Source: CAYFQB01 sp964345225 (lineage in GTDB: Bacteria > Nitrospirota > Thermodesulfovibrionia > Thermodesulfovibrionales > UBA6898). From it: DNA of 16,309 nt. Position numbers and translations under genes: made by a program. The DNA is taken from the NCBI GenBank assembly GCA_964345225.1, contig CAYFQB010000069.1, positions 1-16,309 of the forward strand, read 5' to 3'. This document shows positions 6,299-14,107 of the stretch, piece by piece (position 1 is the first letter of the stretch; each line of letters starts with the position of its first letter). Below the pieces are notes generated by a model. It made no database searches, was not told the DNA's origin, and worked only from the letters and a program-made list of their open reading frames with translations.

Positions 6299-7048
6299 TG
6301 TATTTTTAATATACCCCAGGCTTTTTATGACATCTTCAGTCGAGTGAGCTTCAACTGTATAAATGCAGTCTTTATTCTCAAGCAGTTCGAAGAATCTTTC
6401 AAAATCAAATGTACCTTCGCCAATTGCAAGATGCTGGTCAGATTTTCTGTTGTTGTCGTGAAGGTGGATTTCGAGTATATAAGGATTTAAAGAACTCAAC
6501 CATGTTTCAAGTGATACGTTAGAGAAAAGATTGCAATGGCCTGTATCAAAACAGATCCCAAAATTATTTGAATTCATATTTTCCATTAGTAGTTTTAGAT
6601 TGTCCGGCTTATCCTCAAAAATGTTTTCTATCACAATTTTTACACCCATATCAGAGGCCTTTTTGTTGACAGGTTGCCATGTCATAAGGCTTTTCTCGAG
6701 CCACAGGTCTATGTTCAGGGCATACTTCCATTTTTCATAGCCTGAATGGAAAACGATTGCAACCGGTTTTAATTTCTCTGACAAATCAAGTACCTGTGAA
6801 AACCTGTGCATTGTAGCTCTTCGAACCTCGGAATCTACCGCACCAGGAGACAGATCCATAAAAGGTGCATGGATGTTAATAGATGGATTGTTATCGAGTC
6901 TGTTTATTAATGCGCTTATGTCATCATCTGTTAGTGAATCAAGAACTGCAGAACTAAAGTATATTTCAATGTTAAGTGACTTTTTTATAATAAAATCAAT
7001 ATATTCAGGGATTTTATTAAATGGTATATGTACATATGGAGATGGCAC
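6290..7048 (-). CDS. Endonuclease-IV-fold TIM-barrel metalloenzyme (xylose isomerase-like; possibly CbiR-type)
   Basis: The 252-residue protein carries a full set of residues corresponding to the metal ligands of the endonuclease IV/sugar isomerase fold: His60 (HAPFMDLSPG), His101 (FHSGYEKW), Glu141 (IENIFED), Asp168 and His171 (CFDTGH), His195 (HLHDN), Asp204 and His206 (SDQHLAIGEG) and Glu233 (VEAH). It should therefore bind up to three divalent metals. Family members include AP endonucleases, sugar-phosphate isomerases and the cobamide-remodelling enzyme CbiR. The overall motif wording resembles proteins annotated as CbiR-like, but no cobamide genes are nearby, so the substrate stays open. 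The start is a GTG whose G is the last base of the upstream gene's TAG, with no SD, which implies translational coupling to the zinc ribbon gene. Confidence 0.82.
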   Translation of the reverse strand: MPSPYVHIPFNKIPEYIDFIIKKSLNIEIYFSSAVLDSLTDDDISALINRLDNNPSINIHAPFMDLSPGAVDSEVRRATMHRFSQVLDLSEKLKPVAIVFHSGYEKWKYALNIDLWLEKSLMTWQPVNKKASDMGVKIVIENIFEDKPDNLKLLMENMNSNNFGICFDTGHCNLFSNVSLETWLSSLNPYILEIHLHDNNRKSDQHLAIGEGTFDFERFFELLENKDCIYTVEAHSTEDVIKSLGYIKNTLG

Positions 7049-7365
7049 TATTTTGAAACCGCAGTTTCTTTAGCATCGGATTTTTTATCAGTTTTTTCGG
7101 CTTTTTCCGGTTCTTTTCTTGATTCGTCTGATTTTTCTTTTTTTTCTGACTTGGTTTCTGAATCTTTTGAATCAGGCTTCCTTCTATCAGATGCATAGTC
7201 AGTAGCATACCATCCGGTACCCTTAAGGATGAATGATGTATTGGAGATCATCTTTTTCAATCTTCCACCGCAGGCAGGGCATATAGTAAGTGGTTCTTCT
7301 ATGATTTTTTGCATTATTTCATGATATCTTTTGCATTTGGTACACTCATACTCATAAATAGGCAT
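7048..7365 (-). CDS. FmdB-family zinc ribbon protein with charged tail
   Basis: The product begins MPIYEYEC and has the two CxxC knuckles of the FmdB/CxxC_CxxC_SSSS regulatory-protein family: CTKC (8-11) and CPAC about 18 residues later. These are followed by a SNTSFILKGTGWYATDY segment typical of the family. The C-terminal 40 or so residues are almost entirely Lys/Glu/Asp/Ser and probably disordered. I chose the ATG at 7365 because family members start MPxYEY and because GGAGG lies 11 bases upstream. An ATG nine bases earlier (7374) leaves only two bases after the GGAGG. A putative regulator or metal-binding protein; its role is unknown. Its TAG overlaps the next gene's GTG by one base. Confidence 0.85.
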   Translation of the reverse strand: MPIYEYECTKCKRYHEIMQKIIEEPLTICPACGGRLKKMISNTSFILKGTGWYATDYASDRRKPDSKDSETKSEKKEKSDESRKEPEKAEKTDKKSDAKETAVSK

Positions 7366-7400
7366 TTTAGACATGACCTCCAGAAAATTATTATTTTAAT

Positions 7401-7430
7401 AATATAACTGATATATTTAACAAGCGTCAA
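7401..7430 (-). promoter_or_regulatory. Sigma-70 promoter of the zinc ribbon gene
   Basis: On the minus strand TTGACG (7430-7425) is followed after 18 bases by TATATT (7406-7401), five of six matches in each box. The predicted transcript has a leader of about 30 bases that includes the GGAGG. This contrasts with the divergent coaE promoter in the same gap. Confidence 0.65.
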
Positions 7431-7454
7431 TTTTTTAAAAGTCATGAAAAAGTT

Positions 7455-7460
7455 TATAAT
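7455..7460 (+). promoter_or_regulatory. Perfect -10 box placed for leaderless start of coaE
   Basis: TATAAT ends six bases before the coaE ATG, so the transcript should begin at the start codon. The -35 position (around 7432-7437) is only a T-run and is weak. No SD-like sequence is present. Confidence 0.7.
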
Positions 7461-7466
7461 ACTAAC

Positions 7467-8069
7467 ATGATAGTGGGATTGACCGGAAATTTCGGTATGG
7501 GGAAAAGCTATGTGCTTTCGGTTTTCAGAAGACTTGGCGCTGTAACAATAGATAGTGACAAGATAGTTGATGTCCTTTTGAAAGAAAAGGAGATAATAAG
7601 GAAAGTAAAAAGTCTTCTCGGAGATGAAGTGTTAAATAATGATGGGAATTTGAATAAGGGAAAAGTAGCAAATAAAATATTTGATAACAATAAGTTAAGA
7701 AATAATCTTGAAGTACTACTTCATCCCATTGTATTTAGCAGAATTGATGCTTTTTTAAGTAAAATCAGAAATAAGAGATGCATAGTAGTTGTTGAAGTCC
7801 CTTTACTTTTCGAAGGTGAATACCAGAGAAAATTTGACAGAGTTTTAACAGTTTATACAACAAAGAAAACTGCCATTGAAAGGTTAATGCATACCGGTCT
7901 CTCACGCGCTGAGGCCTTGTCGAGACTTAAAGCCCAGATTTCAATAAATACAAAGAAAAAACTTGCAGACTATACAATAAATAACAATTACTCCAAGCAG
8001 CAGACCTATAAAAAGGTGGAGATTATTTACAGGTTAATGCGTGAGGATATGGAAAAGAAGAATAGGTGA
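7467..8069 (+). CDS. coaE: Dephospho-CoA kinase CoaE
   Basis: The last step of coenzyme A synthesis: phosphorylation of the 3'-hydroxyl of dephospho-CoA. The 200-residue protein opens with IVGLTGNFGMGKS, a P-loop with Lys13 and Ser14, where GNFGMGKS replaces the common GGIGSGKS. It continues with IDSDKIV (28-34), the HPIVF segment (86-90), VVEVPLLFE (107-115), and AQISINTKKKLADYTINNN, which matches the family's C-terminal Q...K..ADY.I.N pattern. The family's usual Arg in the lid before GLS is His here (LMHTGLS). There is no SD; the start is set by the leaderless promoter geometry. The stop codon is immediately followed by the convergent priA stop. Confidence 0.93.
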   Translation: MIVGLTGNFGMGKSYVLSVFRRLGAVTIDSDKIVDVLLKEKEIIRKVKSLLGDEVLNNDGNLNKGKVANKIFDNNKLRNNLEVLLHPIVFSRIDAFLSKIRNKRCIVVVEVPLLFEGEYQRKFDRVLTVYTTKKTAIERLMHTGLSRAEALSRLKAQISINTKKKLADYTINNNYSKQQTYKKVEIIYRLMREDMEKKNR

Positions 8070-9974
8070 TTATACAGGATCCACGTCTATTCTGATATTT
8101 ATATCTTTTACTTTCTCATATTTGCTCAGTATTGTTCTGGCAGCGGTGTTCAGTGTTTTTCTGTTATTGGACTTGAGAAGGACAGAGAGTTGATCCCCGC
8201 TTTTTCTTCTTTTGATATTTATTGGTCCCAGAACTTCAATATTCTGACTTTGATCATTAATGATTTTTTTCATTTTCTCGGCCAGGTCGAAACTTCCTGA
8301 GAAGTTGATCTTTAATAATTTTGAGTATGGCGGATAATTGAGTGCTTTTCTCACTGAAAGTTCTTCGTTTATGAAAGATACATAATCATTTGACTTGAAA
8401 CACCTGAACAGATGATTTTTGGGAAGTCTTGTCTGTAATAATATCTCTCCATCCGGCTCAACAAGCTCTGATATTGCGGATAAATCCATATATGCTTTTT
8501 CAGATGCCCTGAAATCAGGAAAATTCAGGGAATTATCTATATTTAAAATTACAGCCAGTGGAAATTTTTTGGTTATGCCGATTCGTTTTGTCATCATCTT
8601 TGTACCGATTATTACTCTTGTAGACTCGCTTGATATCTTTTGCATTAACTCTTCGATTTCAGACTTCCTTTTTGCCCTGTCACTGTCGAATCTGATTGGT
8701 TTAATACCAAATAGCCCTTCGATATCTTCCTGTAATCTTTCTGTTCCAGACCCCAGGGATTCAAGTTGATAACTTCCGCAACGGCTGCATCTTTCCGGCA
8801 TATCACCTGATAAGCCGCAATAATGGCATTTAAGAGACCTGTCATGTTTATGCAAAACCAGAGGTATACTGCATACAGAACAGTTTTCAGTATAGCCGCA
8901 TTCCCTGCAGAGCAGCAGGGGTGCATAACCCCTTCTGTTGATCACGAACATAATATTCTTGCCGTCTCTAAGCCTGCTTCTGGAGACTTCAAAAACCGAT
9001 CGTGTAACATTTGGCTTTATAGCCTTTTCGAATCTCATGTCGATAATCTTGATCCTGGGCCGCCCTGGATTGTATTGAGGTTTAATAAATCTGTATTTGT
9101 TAGCAAGAACATTGAAATAGGAATCTACAGAGGGTGTGATGGAAGAGAGTAAAACCGTTGCCTTCTCTATAAAGCCTCTCATTACTGCAACATCCCTGAT
9201 GTTATACCTGACTCCTTCTTCCTGTTTGTAAAAACTGCTGTGTTCGTTAAGGACAATGATTAGTGATAACTTTTTAAGAGGAGCAAAAAGCGGTGCCCTT
9301 GTTCCCACAACTATATCGTGCTTTCCTGAAACAATTCCTTCAATATACTCCGAACGCCTGCCTCTGGATATTTCTCCATGAAGCAGGCAGATCCTTTCTT
9401 TAAATATTCCTTTAACAGAGTTGTAAAACAGGTTTGCACGGGAAATTTCAGGAAGCAGTATTATCACATTTTTGCTTGAGGTTAACAATTTTGCAACGAT
9501 AGAGTATTCGTATATTACAGAAGGTGAGTGCACAAGGAAAGTCTGGTATCTGTTATTTGAGATCGATTTTATTAAAGGTGAGATATCTTTTTCAGGGATA
9601 TCAATTAATTCGACATGAATGTTGTGAGATGACTTTTGGTGAGTTTTTTTAGCACTTGTCTTAACAAATACCTCTTTTGGAACTGTATGCTTTAAGACAA
9701 GGCCTTCCTGTGCAATATAGTATTCTGAGATCCATCGGATAATTTTCAGCAGACCGTTACCTAGGACAGGAGCATCTAAATGAATTTTAGTGAACTCTTT
9801 TATGCGGTCAGCAGGAGGAGATGTACATCTGCTGAATATTATGCCTTTTGTCAGTTTATTTTTTAAAGGTGCTGAGACTAACATCCCTGGCTGTGCTGTC
9901 TCCTTTAGCGCTTCAGGACATCTGTATGTCAACGGGCCGAGATTTATCGGGAATAATATATCAAAATAGGACAT
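8070..9974 (-). CDS. priA: PriA-type primosomal protein N' with degenerate ATPase motifs
   Basis: PriA restarts stalled replication forks and is normally a 3'-5' SF2 helicase. This protein is collinear with PriA: an N-terminal 3'DNA-binding domain; a LLPEIS segment; IVVGTRAPLFAPLKKL; YKQEEGVRYNIRDVAVMRG; SSITPS; VINRRGYAPLLLC; eight zinc cysteines (CxxC-x5-CxxC and two more CxxC pairs, residues 361-404 counted from 9989); LNFPDFRASE; and the C-terminal LNYPPYSKLL. However, the Walker A loop GVTGSGKT is replaced by VHSPSVIYE (153-161), the DEEH box by LNEH (247-250), and motif VI (QVAGRAGR) by AISELVEP (505-512). ATP hydrolysis and helicase activity are therefore unlikely. The frame is intact on both sides, so it is not a frameshift. 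An ATG 15 bases earlier (9989) is possible, but 9974 fits the family N-terminus and the promoter. Confidence 0.88.
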   Translation of the reverse strand: MSYFDILFPINLGPLTYRCPEALKETAQPGMLVSAPLKNKLTKGIIFSRCTSPPADRIKEFTKIHLDAPVLGNGLLKIIRWISEYYIAQEGLVLKHTVPKEVFVKTSAKKTHQKSSHNIHVELIDIPEKDISPLIKSISNNRYQTFLVHSPSVIYEYSIVAKLLTSSKNVIILLPEISRANLFYNSVKGIFKERICLLHGEISRGRRSEYIEGIVSGKHDIVVGTRAPLFAPLKKLSLIIVLNEHSSFYKQEEGVRYNIRDVAVMRGFIEKATVLLSSITPSVDSYFNVLANKYRFIKPQYNPGRPRIKIIDMRFEKAIKPNVTRSVFEVSRSRLRDGKNIMFVINRRGYAPLLLCRECGYTENCSVCSIPLVLHKHDRSLKCHYCGLSGDMPERCSRCGSYQLESLGSGTERLQEDIEGLFGIKPIRFDSDRAKRKSEIEELMQKISSESTRVIIGTKMMTKRIGITKKFPLAVILNIDNSLNFPDFRASEKAYMDLSAISELVEPDGEILLQTRLPKNHLFRCFKSNDYVSFINEELSVRKALNYPPYSKLLKINFSGSFDLAEKMKKIINDQSQNIEVLGPINIKRRKSGDQLSVLLKSNNRKTLNTAARTILSKYEKVKDINIRIDVDPV

Positions 9975-9979
9975 AAAGG

Positions 9980-9988
9980 ATTTTAGCA
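9980..9988 (-). promoter_or_regulatory. Extended -10 promoter for leaderless priA
   Basis: On the minus strand the sequence reads TGCTAAAAT: a TGn extension plus TAAAAT, five of six matches. It ends five bases before the ATG at 9974. The alternative ATG at 9989 would lie within the promoter itself. No SD precedes either ATG, and no good -35 is visible, as is common for extended -10 promoters. Confidence 0.55.
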
Positions 9989-10084
9989 TAATTTTTGTAT
10001 CCAGACCTAAGGAGATTTTATAAGTATGACCGGTGGTTGCTTACTGTGATATTTTTTGCCGTTACCGAGGCTCATTCCAACCAT

Positions 10085-10121
10085 TCATCACAAAAATTTA
10101 ACCGTTTATCACAAAAATATA
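10085..10121. repeat. Pair of 16-base direct repeats 21 bp apart upstream of the phosphatase gene
   Basis: TYATCACAAAAATWTA occurs at 10085-10100 and 10106-10121 (14 of 16 identical, with a perfect 11-base core ATCACAAAAAT). The 21-bp spacing is two helical turns, so a protein could bind both on the same face of the DNA. The site lies about 100 bases upstream of the phosphatase ATG and about 110 bases upstream of priA. It is a candidate operator, with no family assignable. Confidence 0.45.
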
Positions 10122-10217
10122 GACCTTAAGATTATAATTCGATATAAGGATTGCGATATCAGTAAAACTGTAAATTTTAAATGCAAATAATCACTAATTT
10201 ATATATAGGGGGATGGC

Positions 10218-11168
10218 ATGAAAAAGTTCATTTTTTTTATCCTGATTATTTTATTGGCTGCAGCACCTGTCTGCGTGCTATGCACAGGCAGAGCCAATGC
10301 TGAAAATCTTTTTATCATGGGATGGGACGGGGCAGGTTACAGGAATGTAAAGGCACTTCTTGATGCTGGAGAGTTGCCGAATCTCCAGGCGGAAATTAAC
10401 AAGGGTGCAAGTCTTGTTCCCCTTGAGATTCATATGGCTACTGTAACTTTGCCAAATTGGACCCAGATTTTCACGGGATTGGATTATGATCATTCAAAGG
10501 TTTTGGGAAATCCGCATATTACTAATTGCGGGCAAATGGGACAATTTTTAAATGCGGGTGGTTGGTTTACCCCTCTTCCTTTTACTGACACAGTTTTTGA
10601 TACATTTAAATCAAAAGGTTATTCGGTTGGATGGTTTGTATCAAAATTGTTACTATCAGACGATTGCGACTGGTCTCCGCTTTGCAATATTGCGCTTAGT
10701 GCAGACGATTATCTTTTTGTATACCCTGATGAAGAAAGTCAGTATCATGAAATTTTATATAACCAGGTAGAGAATTTTATAACTGAGTACGATGATTATG
10801 TTTTCTTTGTCCATACCAATCCTGACATCTTCGGACATGGCTATGGGGAAAACAGCGACAGGTATCTGGAGGAAATCAGACGCTCTGATACACTCTTCGG
10901 AGAAGTGATGAGCCTGCTACCGGCAGATACTAAATTTATTGTGATAACAGACCATGGATTTGATGAAGGCTTGACGACACATGATAATGCCTATGACGGC
11001 TGGATGGCAACAAACCTCTCAATAGATAAACACTATGCAGACCAGAGCCCGGACAGGCAGATTGCATGGGGTACAAACAGGGATGTTGTCCCCACGCTTT
11101 ATGAATGGCTAGGTCTGGATTTTTCAGTCGAGGAGCCCCGGCTGAGAGGAAAGAGCTTGCTGGAATAG
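10218..11168 (+). CDS. Secreted alkaline-phosphatase-superfamily phosphodiesterase/pyrophosphatase-like enzyme
   Basis: The 316-residue protein has a signal peptide (1-28, cleavage near ANA-EN) and an alkaline phosphatase core of the type I phosphodiesterase/nucleotide pyrophosphatase kind. The predicted two-metal site is complete: Asp37 (GWDGAG), nucleophile Thr77 (VTLPNW), Asp203 and His207 (NPDIFGHGYG), Asp245 and His246 (ITDHGFD) and His255 (TTHDN). It should hydrolyse a phosphate mono- or diester in the periplasm or outside the cell; the substrate cannot be told. At 316 residues it is a compact, single-domain member with several cysteines (104, 150, 156) that may form disulfides. An A/G-rich SD (AGGGGGA, about 10207-10213) precedes the ATG. 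It stands alone and converges on rapZ with a seven-base gap. Confidence 0.85.
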   Translation: MKKFIFFILIILLAAAPVCVLCTGRANAENLFIMGWDGAGYRNVKALLDAGELPNLQAEINKGASLVPLEIHMATVTLPNWTQIFTGLDYDHSKVLGNPHITNCGQMGQFLNAGGWFTPLPFTDTVFDTFKSKGYSVGWFVSKLLLSDDCDWSPLCNIALSADDYLFVYPDEESQYHEILYNQVENFITEYDDYVFFVHTNPDIFGHGYGENSDRYLEEIRRSDTLFGEVMSLLPADTKFIVITDHGFDEGLTTHDNAYDGWMATNLSIDKHYADQSPDRQIAWGTNRDVVPTLYEWLGLDFSVEEPRLRGKSLLE

Positions 11169-11175
11169 ACGGGAT

Positions 11176-12075
11176 CTACGATATATCCCTGTGTATAACC
11201 TTTAAATCAAAATTGTCTTTCTTAATTGATTTGACTATTTTTTCGATGATTGCAGGGGAACGGTGATTGCCACCGGTACATCCAACTGCTATAGAGATAT
11301 ATGACCTGCTTTCCCTTATATAAAGAGGGATTAAGAAATTGAGAAAGTCCCTGACTTTTTTTATAAACTCTTTTGATTCAGGATGTTTAAAAATATATTC
11401 TGTGACAGGTTTGTCTTTGCCTGTTAGATGTTTCAGTGACGGGACGAAATTAGGATTCGGCAAAAATCTTGCGTCAAATAGCATGTCAATATTCTGGGGA
11501 ACTCCGTATTTAAATCCGAAGGAGATTAAAATTATCGTCATAACATTAGCATTGTTTTTTGATAAATACAGAGATGATATATGATTTCTCAACTGGTGGG
11601 GAGAAAATGATGATGTATCAATGACCCTGTCTGCATTTTCTTTAAGCATGTAAAGACTCTCCCTTTCGGATTTTATTGCTTCCTCTAAATTTCCACCGAG
11701 AGGGTGAGGCCTTCGGGTTTCCTTGAATCGCCTGATCAGCACATCTGTTTCAGTTTCCAGAAATAGCATCTCTATCCTGTGTCTTTTCCTTAGTGTATTA
11801 AGTACTTTATCAATACCGTAGAGAAATTCTTTTTCGCGGATATCGATACCTATAGCGATATTTCTGATCTTTGTATTGGAAGAAATTTTTGTTATCAAAG
11901 AGCTGATGAGAGAAACAGGCAGATTATCCACGCAGAAAAAATCAGAATCCTCAACTGCCCTGAGGGCAACTGTTTTACCGGAACCTGAAAGCCCTGTGAT
12001 GATTACCACCCTGGGTGTTCTGTCTTTGCCCCGGAACCTATATCTGTCTTTAGCCTTTGATTTCGTGGTTTTCAC
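11176..12075 (-). CDS. rapZ: RapZ-type RNase adapter / nucleotide-binding protein
   Basis: The 299-residue protein has a P-loop GLSGSGKT (28-35), CVDNLP (48-53) and the C-terminal RapZ signature VGCTGGNHRSP. In enterobacteria RapZ controls glucosamine-6-phosphate synthesis by presenting small RNAs to RNase E; in other phyla the function is mostly inferred. It is the last gene of the lpt-rpoN-hpf run. The start is a GTG with no SD; an in-frame stop lies four codons upstream, so no longer form exists. The first 20 residues are a basic extension (MKTTKSKAKDRYRFRGK) absent from most relatives. An internal GTG at residue 23 would remove it. The 32-base gap to hpf contains TACAAT, a possible internal -10. 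Confidence 0.9.
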   Translation of the reverse strand: MKTTKSKAKDRYRFRGKDRTPRVVIITGLSGSGKTVALRAVEDSDFFCVDNLPVSLISSLITKISSNTKIRNIAIGIDIREKEFLYGIDKVLNTLRKRHRIEMLFLETETDVLIRRFKETRRPHPLGGNLEEAIKSERESLYMLKENADRVIDTSSFSPHQLRNHISSLYLSKNNANVMTIILISFGFKYGVPQNIDMLFDARFLPNPNFVPSLKHLTGKDKPVTEYIFKHPESKEFIKKVRDFLNFLIPLYIRESRSYISIAVGCTGGNHRSPAIIEKIVKSIKKDNFDLKVIHRDIS

Positions 12076-12107
12076 AAAAGATTATTGTATCGCAGAATGC
12101 ACGGAAT

Positions 12108-12632
12108 TTATTTTACAGGCTCTATAAGACCAAAATTACCGTCCCGTCTGCGATAGATTACATTTACGTCGCTGCTTAAATCATTTATAAAAATGAAAAA
12201 GTCCTTACCGAGAAGTTCCATCTGCATGGAGGCCTCTTCAGGACTCATTGGCTTTAATTCAAAACGCTTGTTCTTAATAATATGGCCACCTTCTATTAAG
12301 GCGGGTGATTTTTTTAAGATACCTGTCAATTTATTTGAGCCTTTTCTGTGAGAAACAAGTTTTTCCTTGTATTTCTTGACCTGTCTTTCGAGTTTTTCGG
12401 AAACCTCATCAAGAGAGGAGTATATTTCGCCTGTTACACACTCGGCCTGTATCAAAACACCGTTTACTTTAAGAAGAACCTCGGCCTTATGCCTGTATTT
12501 TTCTACGCTGAGTGTTATTACAGCTTCTGATATATCTGAAATGTAACGTTCAAATTTCTTTATTTTTTCTTCCGAGTATCTTTTTAATGCCGGTGTCACT
12601 TCAAGATGTTTACCATTAATTATAATATTCAT
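12108..12632 (-). CDS. hpf: Ribosome hibernation promoting factor, long form
   Basis: The 174-residue protein has the N-terminal HPF/YfiA ribosome-binding domain (about 1-95; MNIIINGKHLEVTPALKRY, then LKVNGVLIQAECVTGEIYSSLDEVSEKLERQVKKYKEK). After a linker it has the C-terminal dimerisation domain (about 120-174; KRFELKPMSPEEASMQMELLGKDFFIFIN ending in YRRRDGNFGLIEP). Long-form HPF dimerises 70S ribosomes into inactive 100S particles in stationary phase. The gene overlaps the rpoN stop by four bases (ATGA) and has its own strong GAGGAGG SD in the rpoN end, so it is co-expressed with rpoN. This pairing is conserved in many proteobacteria. Confidence 0.95.
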   Translation of the reverse strand: MNIIINGKHLEVTPALKRYSEEKIKKFERYISDISEAVITLSVEKYRHKAEVLLKVNGVLIQAECVTGEIYSSLDEVSEKLERQVKKYKEKLVSHRKGSNKLTGILKKSPALIEGGHIIKNKRFELKPMSPEEASMQMELLGKDFFIFINDLSSDVNVIYRRRDGNFGLIEPVK

Positions 12633-14107
12633 GGTTTCCTCCTCATTAAATGCGCATTAAATGAATTAGATGACAGTTTTTTTCTTTGAGTATGGGGCGG
12701 GATTTTAAGTTCTTCCCTGTATTTTGCGACTGTTCTTCTTGCAATAGTAATATTTTTGTTCTTTAAGATATTCACAATGTGCATGTCGCTAAGGGGCTTT
12801 TGCTCCTCCTCTTCCGAGATTATATTTTTTATCATATCCTTAACGGATGTAGAAGATACTCCTCCTGATTTGCTTGGTATCTCGTTGCTAAAGAAAAATT
12901 TGTAGCTGTAAATGCCGTGAGGACATGATAGATACTTATTCGAAGTCACCCTGCTTACTGTGCTTTCATGAAGATCGAGTTCTGACGCAATATCCTTAAG
13001 ACTAAGTGGTTTTAAATAACTGACATCATTGTCAAAAAACTCACTCTGAAATTTGAGTATGCTTTCAGTTACCCTGTAAATAGTCTTGTTTCTCTGAGAC
13101 AGGCTTTTAAGCAGCCAGATCGCTGAACGGAGCTTATCTTCCAGGAATTGCCTTTCTTCTTTAGGGAAGGAATTTCTCTGTTTCAGAAGCCTCTGATAAA
13201 AGTTATTTATTCTTAGTTTCGGCAGTCCCTCATCATTCAAAACAATCCGATATCCACTGTCAGTTTTTATAATGTAAACATCAGGAACTATGTAATTAGC
13301 AGTGGTAGATGAAAAATTTGCGCCAGGCTTAGGAACAAGCCCCTCGATTAATTTGACAGCTGCCATGATATATTCGAGGGATACGTTGTACTTTTTTGCC
13401 ATCTGGGCATATTTTTTCTTTTCAAGAGCCTCCAGATTGTTTAAAACTATATCCTCAACAAGAGATCCTTGCAGATTTAGCATTTTTAGCTGTATTTGAA
13501 GGCATTCCCTTATGTCTCTTGCGGCTATGCCCGGGGGGTCAAAACTTTGAACCAGTTTTAATGCCTTTTCTGCAGTTTCAGCATCCGCATTTGAAATATC
13601 CTGTATTTCTTCGTTTGAGAGCCTTAGATAGCCATTTTCATCTATATTCCCTATTATTATTTCTCCGACACTTCTGATTTTTTCATCTTCTCTTGATAAC
13701 CGAAGCTGCCAGATCAGGTGATCAAAGAGGTCAGAGGTCTCGCTGAGAAAAGCTTCATAAGAAGGTTGAGTCGTATTTCTGGGTGAAAAATATCCCAGGT
13801 CTCTACCATCGGAACTTCTTTCTTCAAAATAATCGTCAGAAACAAAGCTCATCATCTTCTCAAGGGGCATCTCGGCATCATCACGTTCGTCAGGAATTTC
13901 TATTGAGTCTTTTTCTTCGGGTGTAAGTTCGCTTACTGTGGTCGTATCTGTGGATTCTTCAAGAAAAGGATTTTCTATCAGCTCATGGGAAAGTGTTTGG
14001 GACAGCTCCAGTTGTGGCATATGCAATAGTTTTATTGCCATCTGAAGCTGTGGTGTTAGTACCAGCTTTTGTGCGAGTTTTATTTCAAGACGGTTTTCAA
14101 GTGCCAT
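12629..14107 (-). CDS. rpoN: RNA polymerase sigma-54 factor RpoN
   Basis: The 492-residue protein has all expected parts. Region I is the Gln/Leu-rich N-terminus (KLAQKLVLTPQLQMAIKLLHMPQLEL, 10-35) that contacts enhancer-binding activators. An acidic region II follows (about 55-95), then the core-binding domain, with the helix-turn-helix SLKDIASELDLHESTVSRVTSNKYLSCPHGIY near the centre of the C-terminal half. The RpoN box ARRTVAKYRE (456-465) reads the -24 element and is perfect. The C-terminus runs about 27 residues past the box. The ATG follows the lptB TAA directly; a GAGGAG lies about 12 bases upstream. No -24/-12 promoters or enhancer-binding proteins were found in the window. Confidence 0.97.
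   Translation of the reverse strand: MALENRLEIKLAQKLVLTPQLQMAIKLLHMPQLELSQTLSHELIENPFLEESTDTTTVSELTPEEKDSIEIPDERDDAEMPLEKMMSFVSDDYFEERSSDGRDLGYFSPRNTTQPSYEAFLSETSDLFDHLIWQLRLSREDEKIRSVGEIIIGNIDENGYLRLSNEEIQDISNADAETAEKALKLVQSFDPPGIAARDIRECLQIQLKMLNLQGSLVEDIVLNNLEALEKKKYAQMAKKYNVSLEYIMAAVKLIEGLVPKPGANFSSTTANYIVPDVYIIKTDSGYRIVLNDEGLPKLRINNFYQRLLKQRNSFPKEERQFLEDKLRSAIWLLKSLSQRNKTIYRVTESILKFQSEFFDNDVSYLKPLSLKDIASELDLHESTVSRVTSNKYLSCPHGIYSYKFFFSNEIPSKSGGVSSTSVKDMIKNIISEEEEQKPLSDMHIVNILKNKNITIARRTVAKYREELKIPPHTQRKKLSSNSFNAHLMRRKP

Noticed and set aside
8070..9974. Frameshift or pseudogene as explanation for the degenerate PriA
   Set aside because: A single open frame runs the full length and conserved PriA segments occur on both sides of each degraded motif in the same frame, which indicates substitution and small deletion under retained constraint.
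9990..10217. Sigma-54 (-24/-12) promoter in the priA/phosphatase gap
   Set aside because: I looked for GG and GC elements at the required spacing because rpoN is in the window, but nothing close to TGGCAC-N5-TTGCA was found here or in the other gaps I read.
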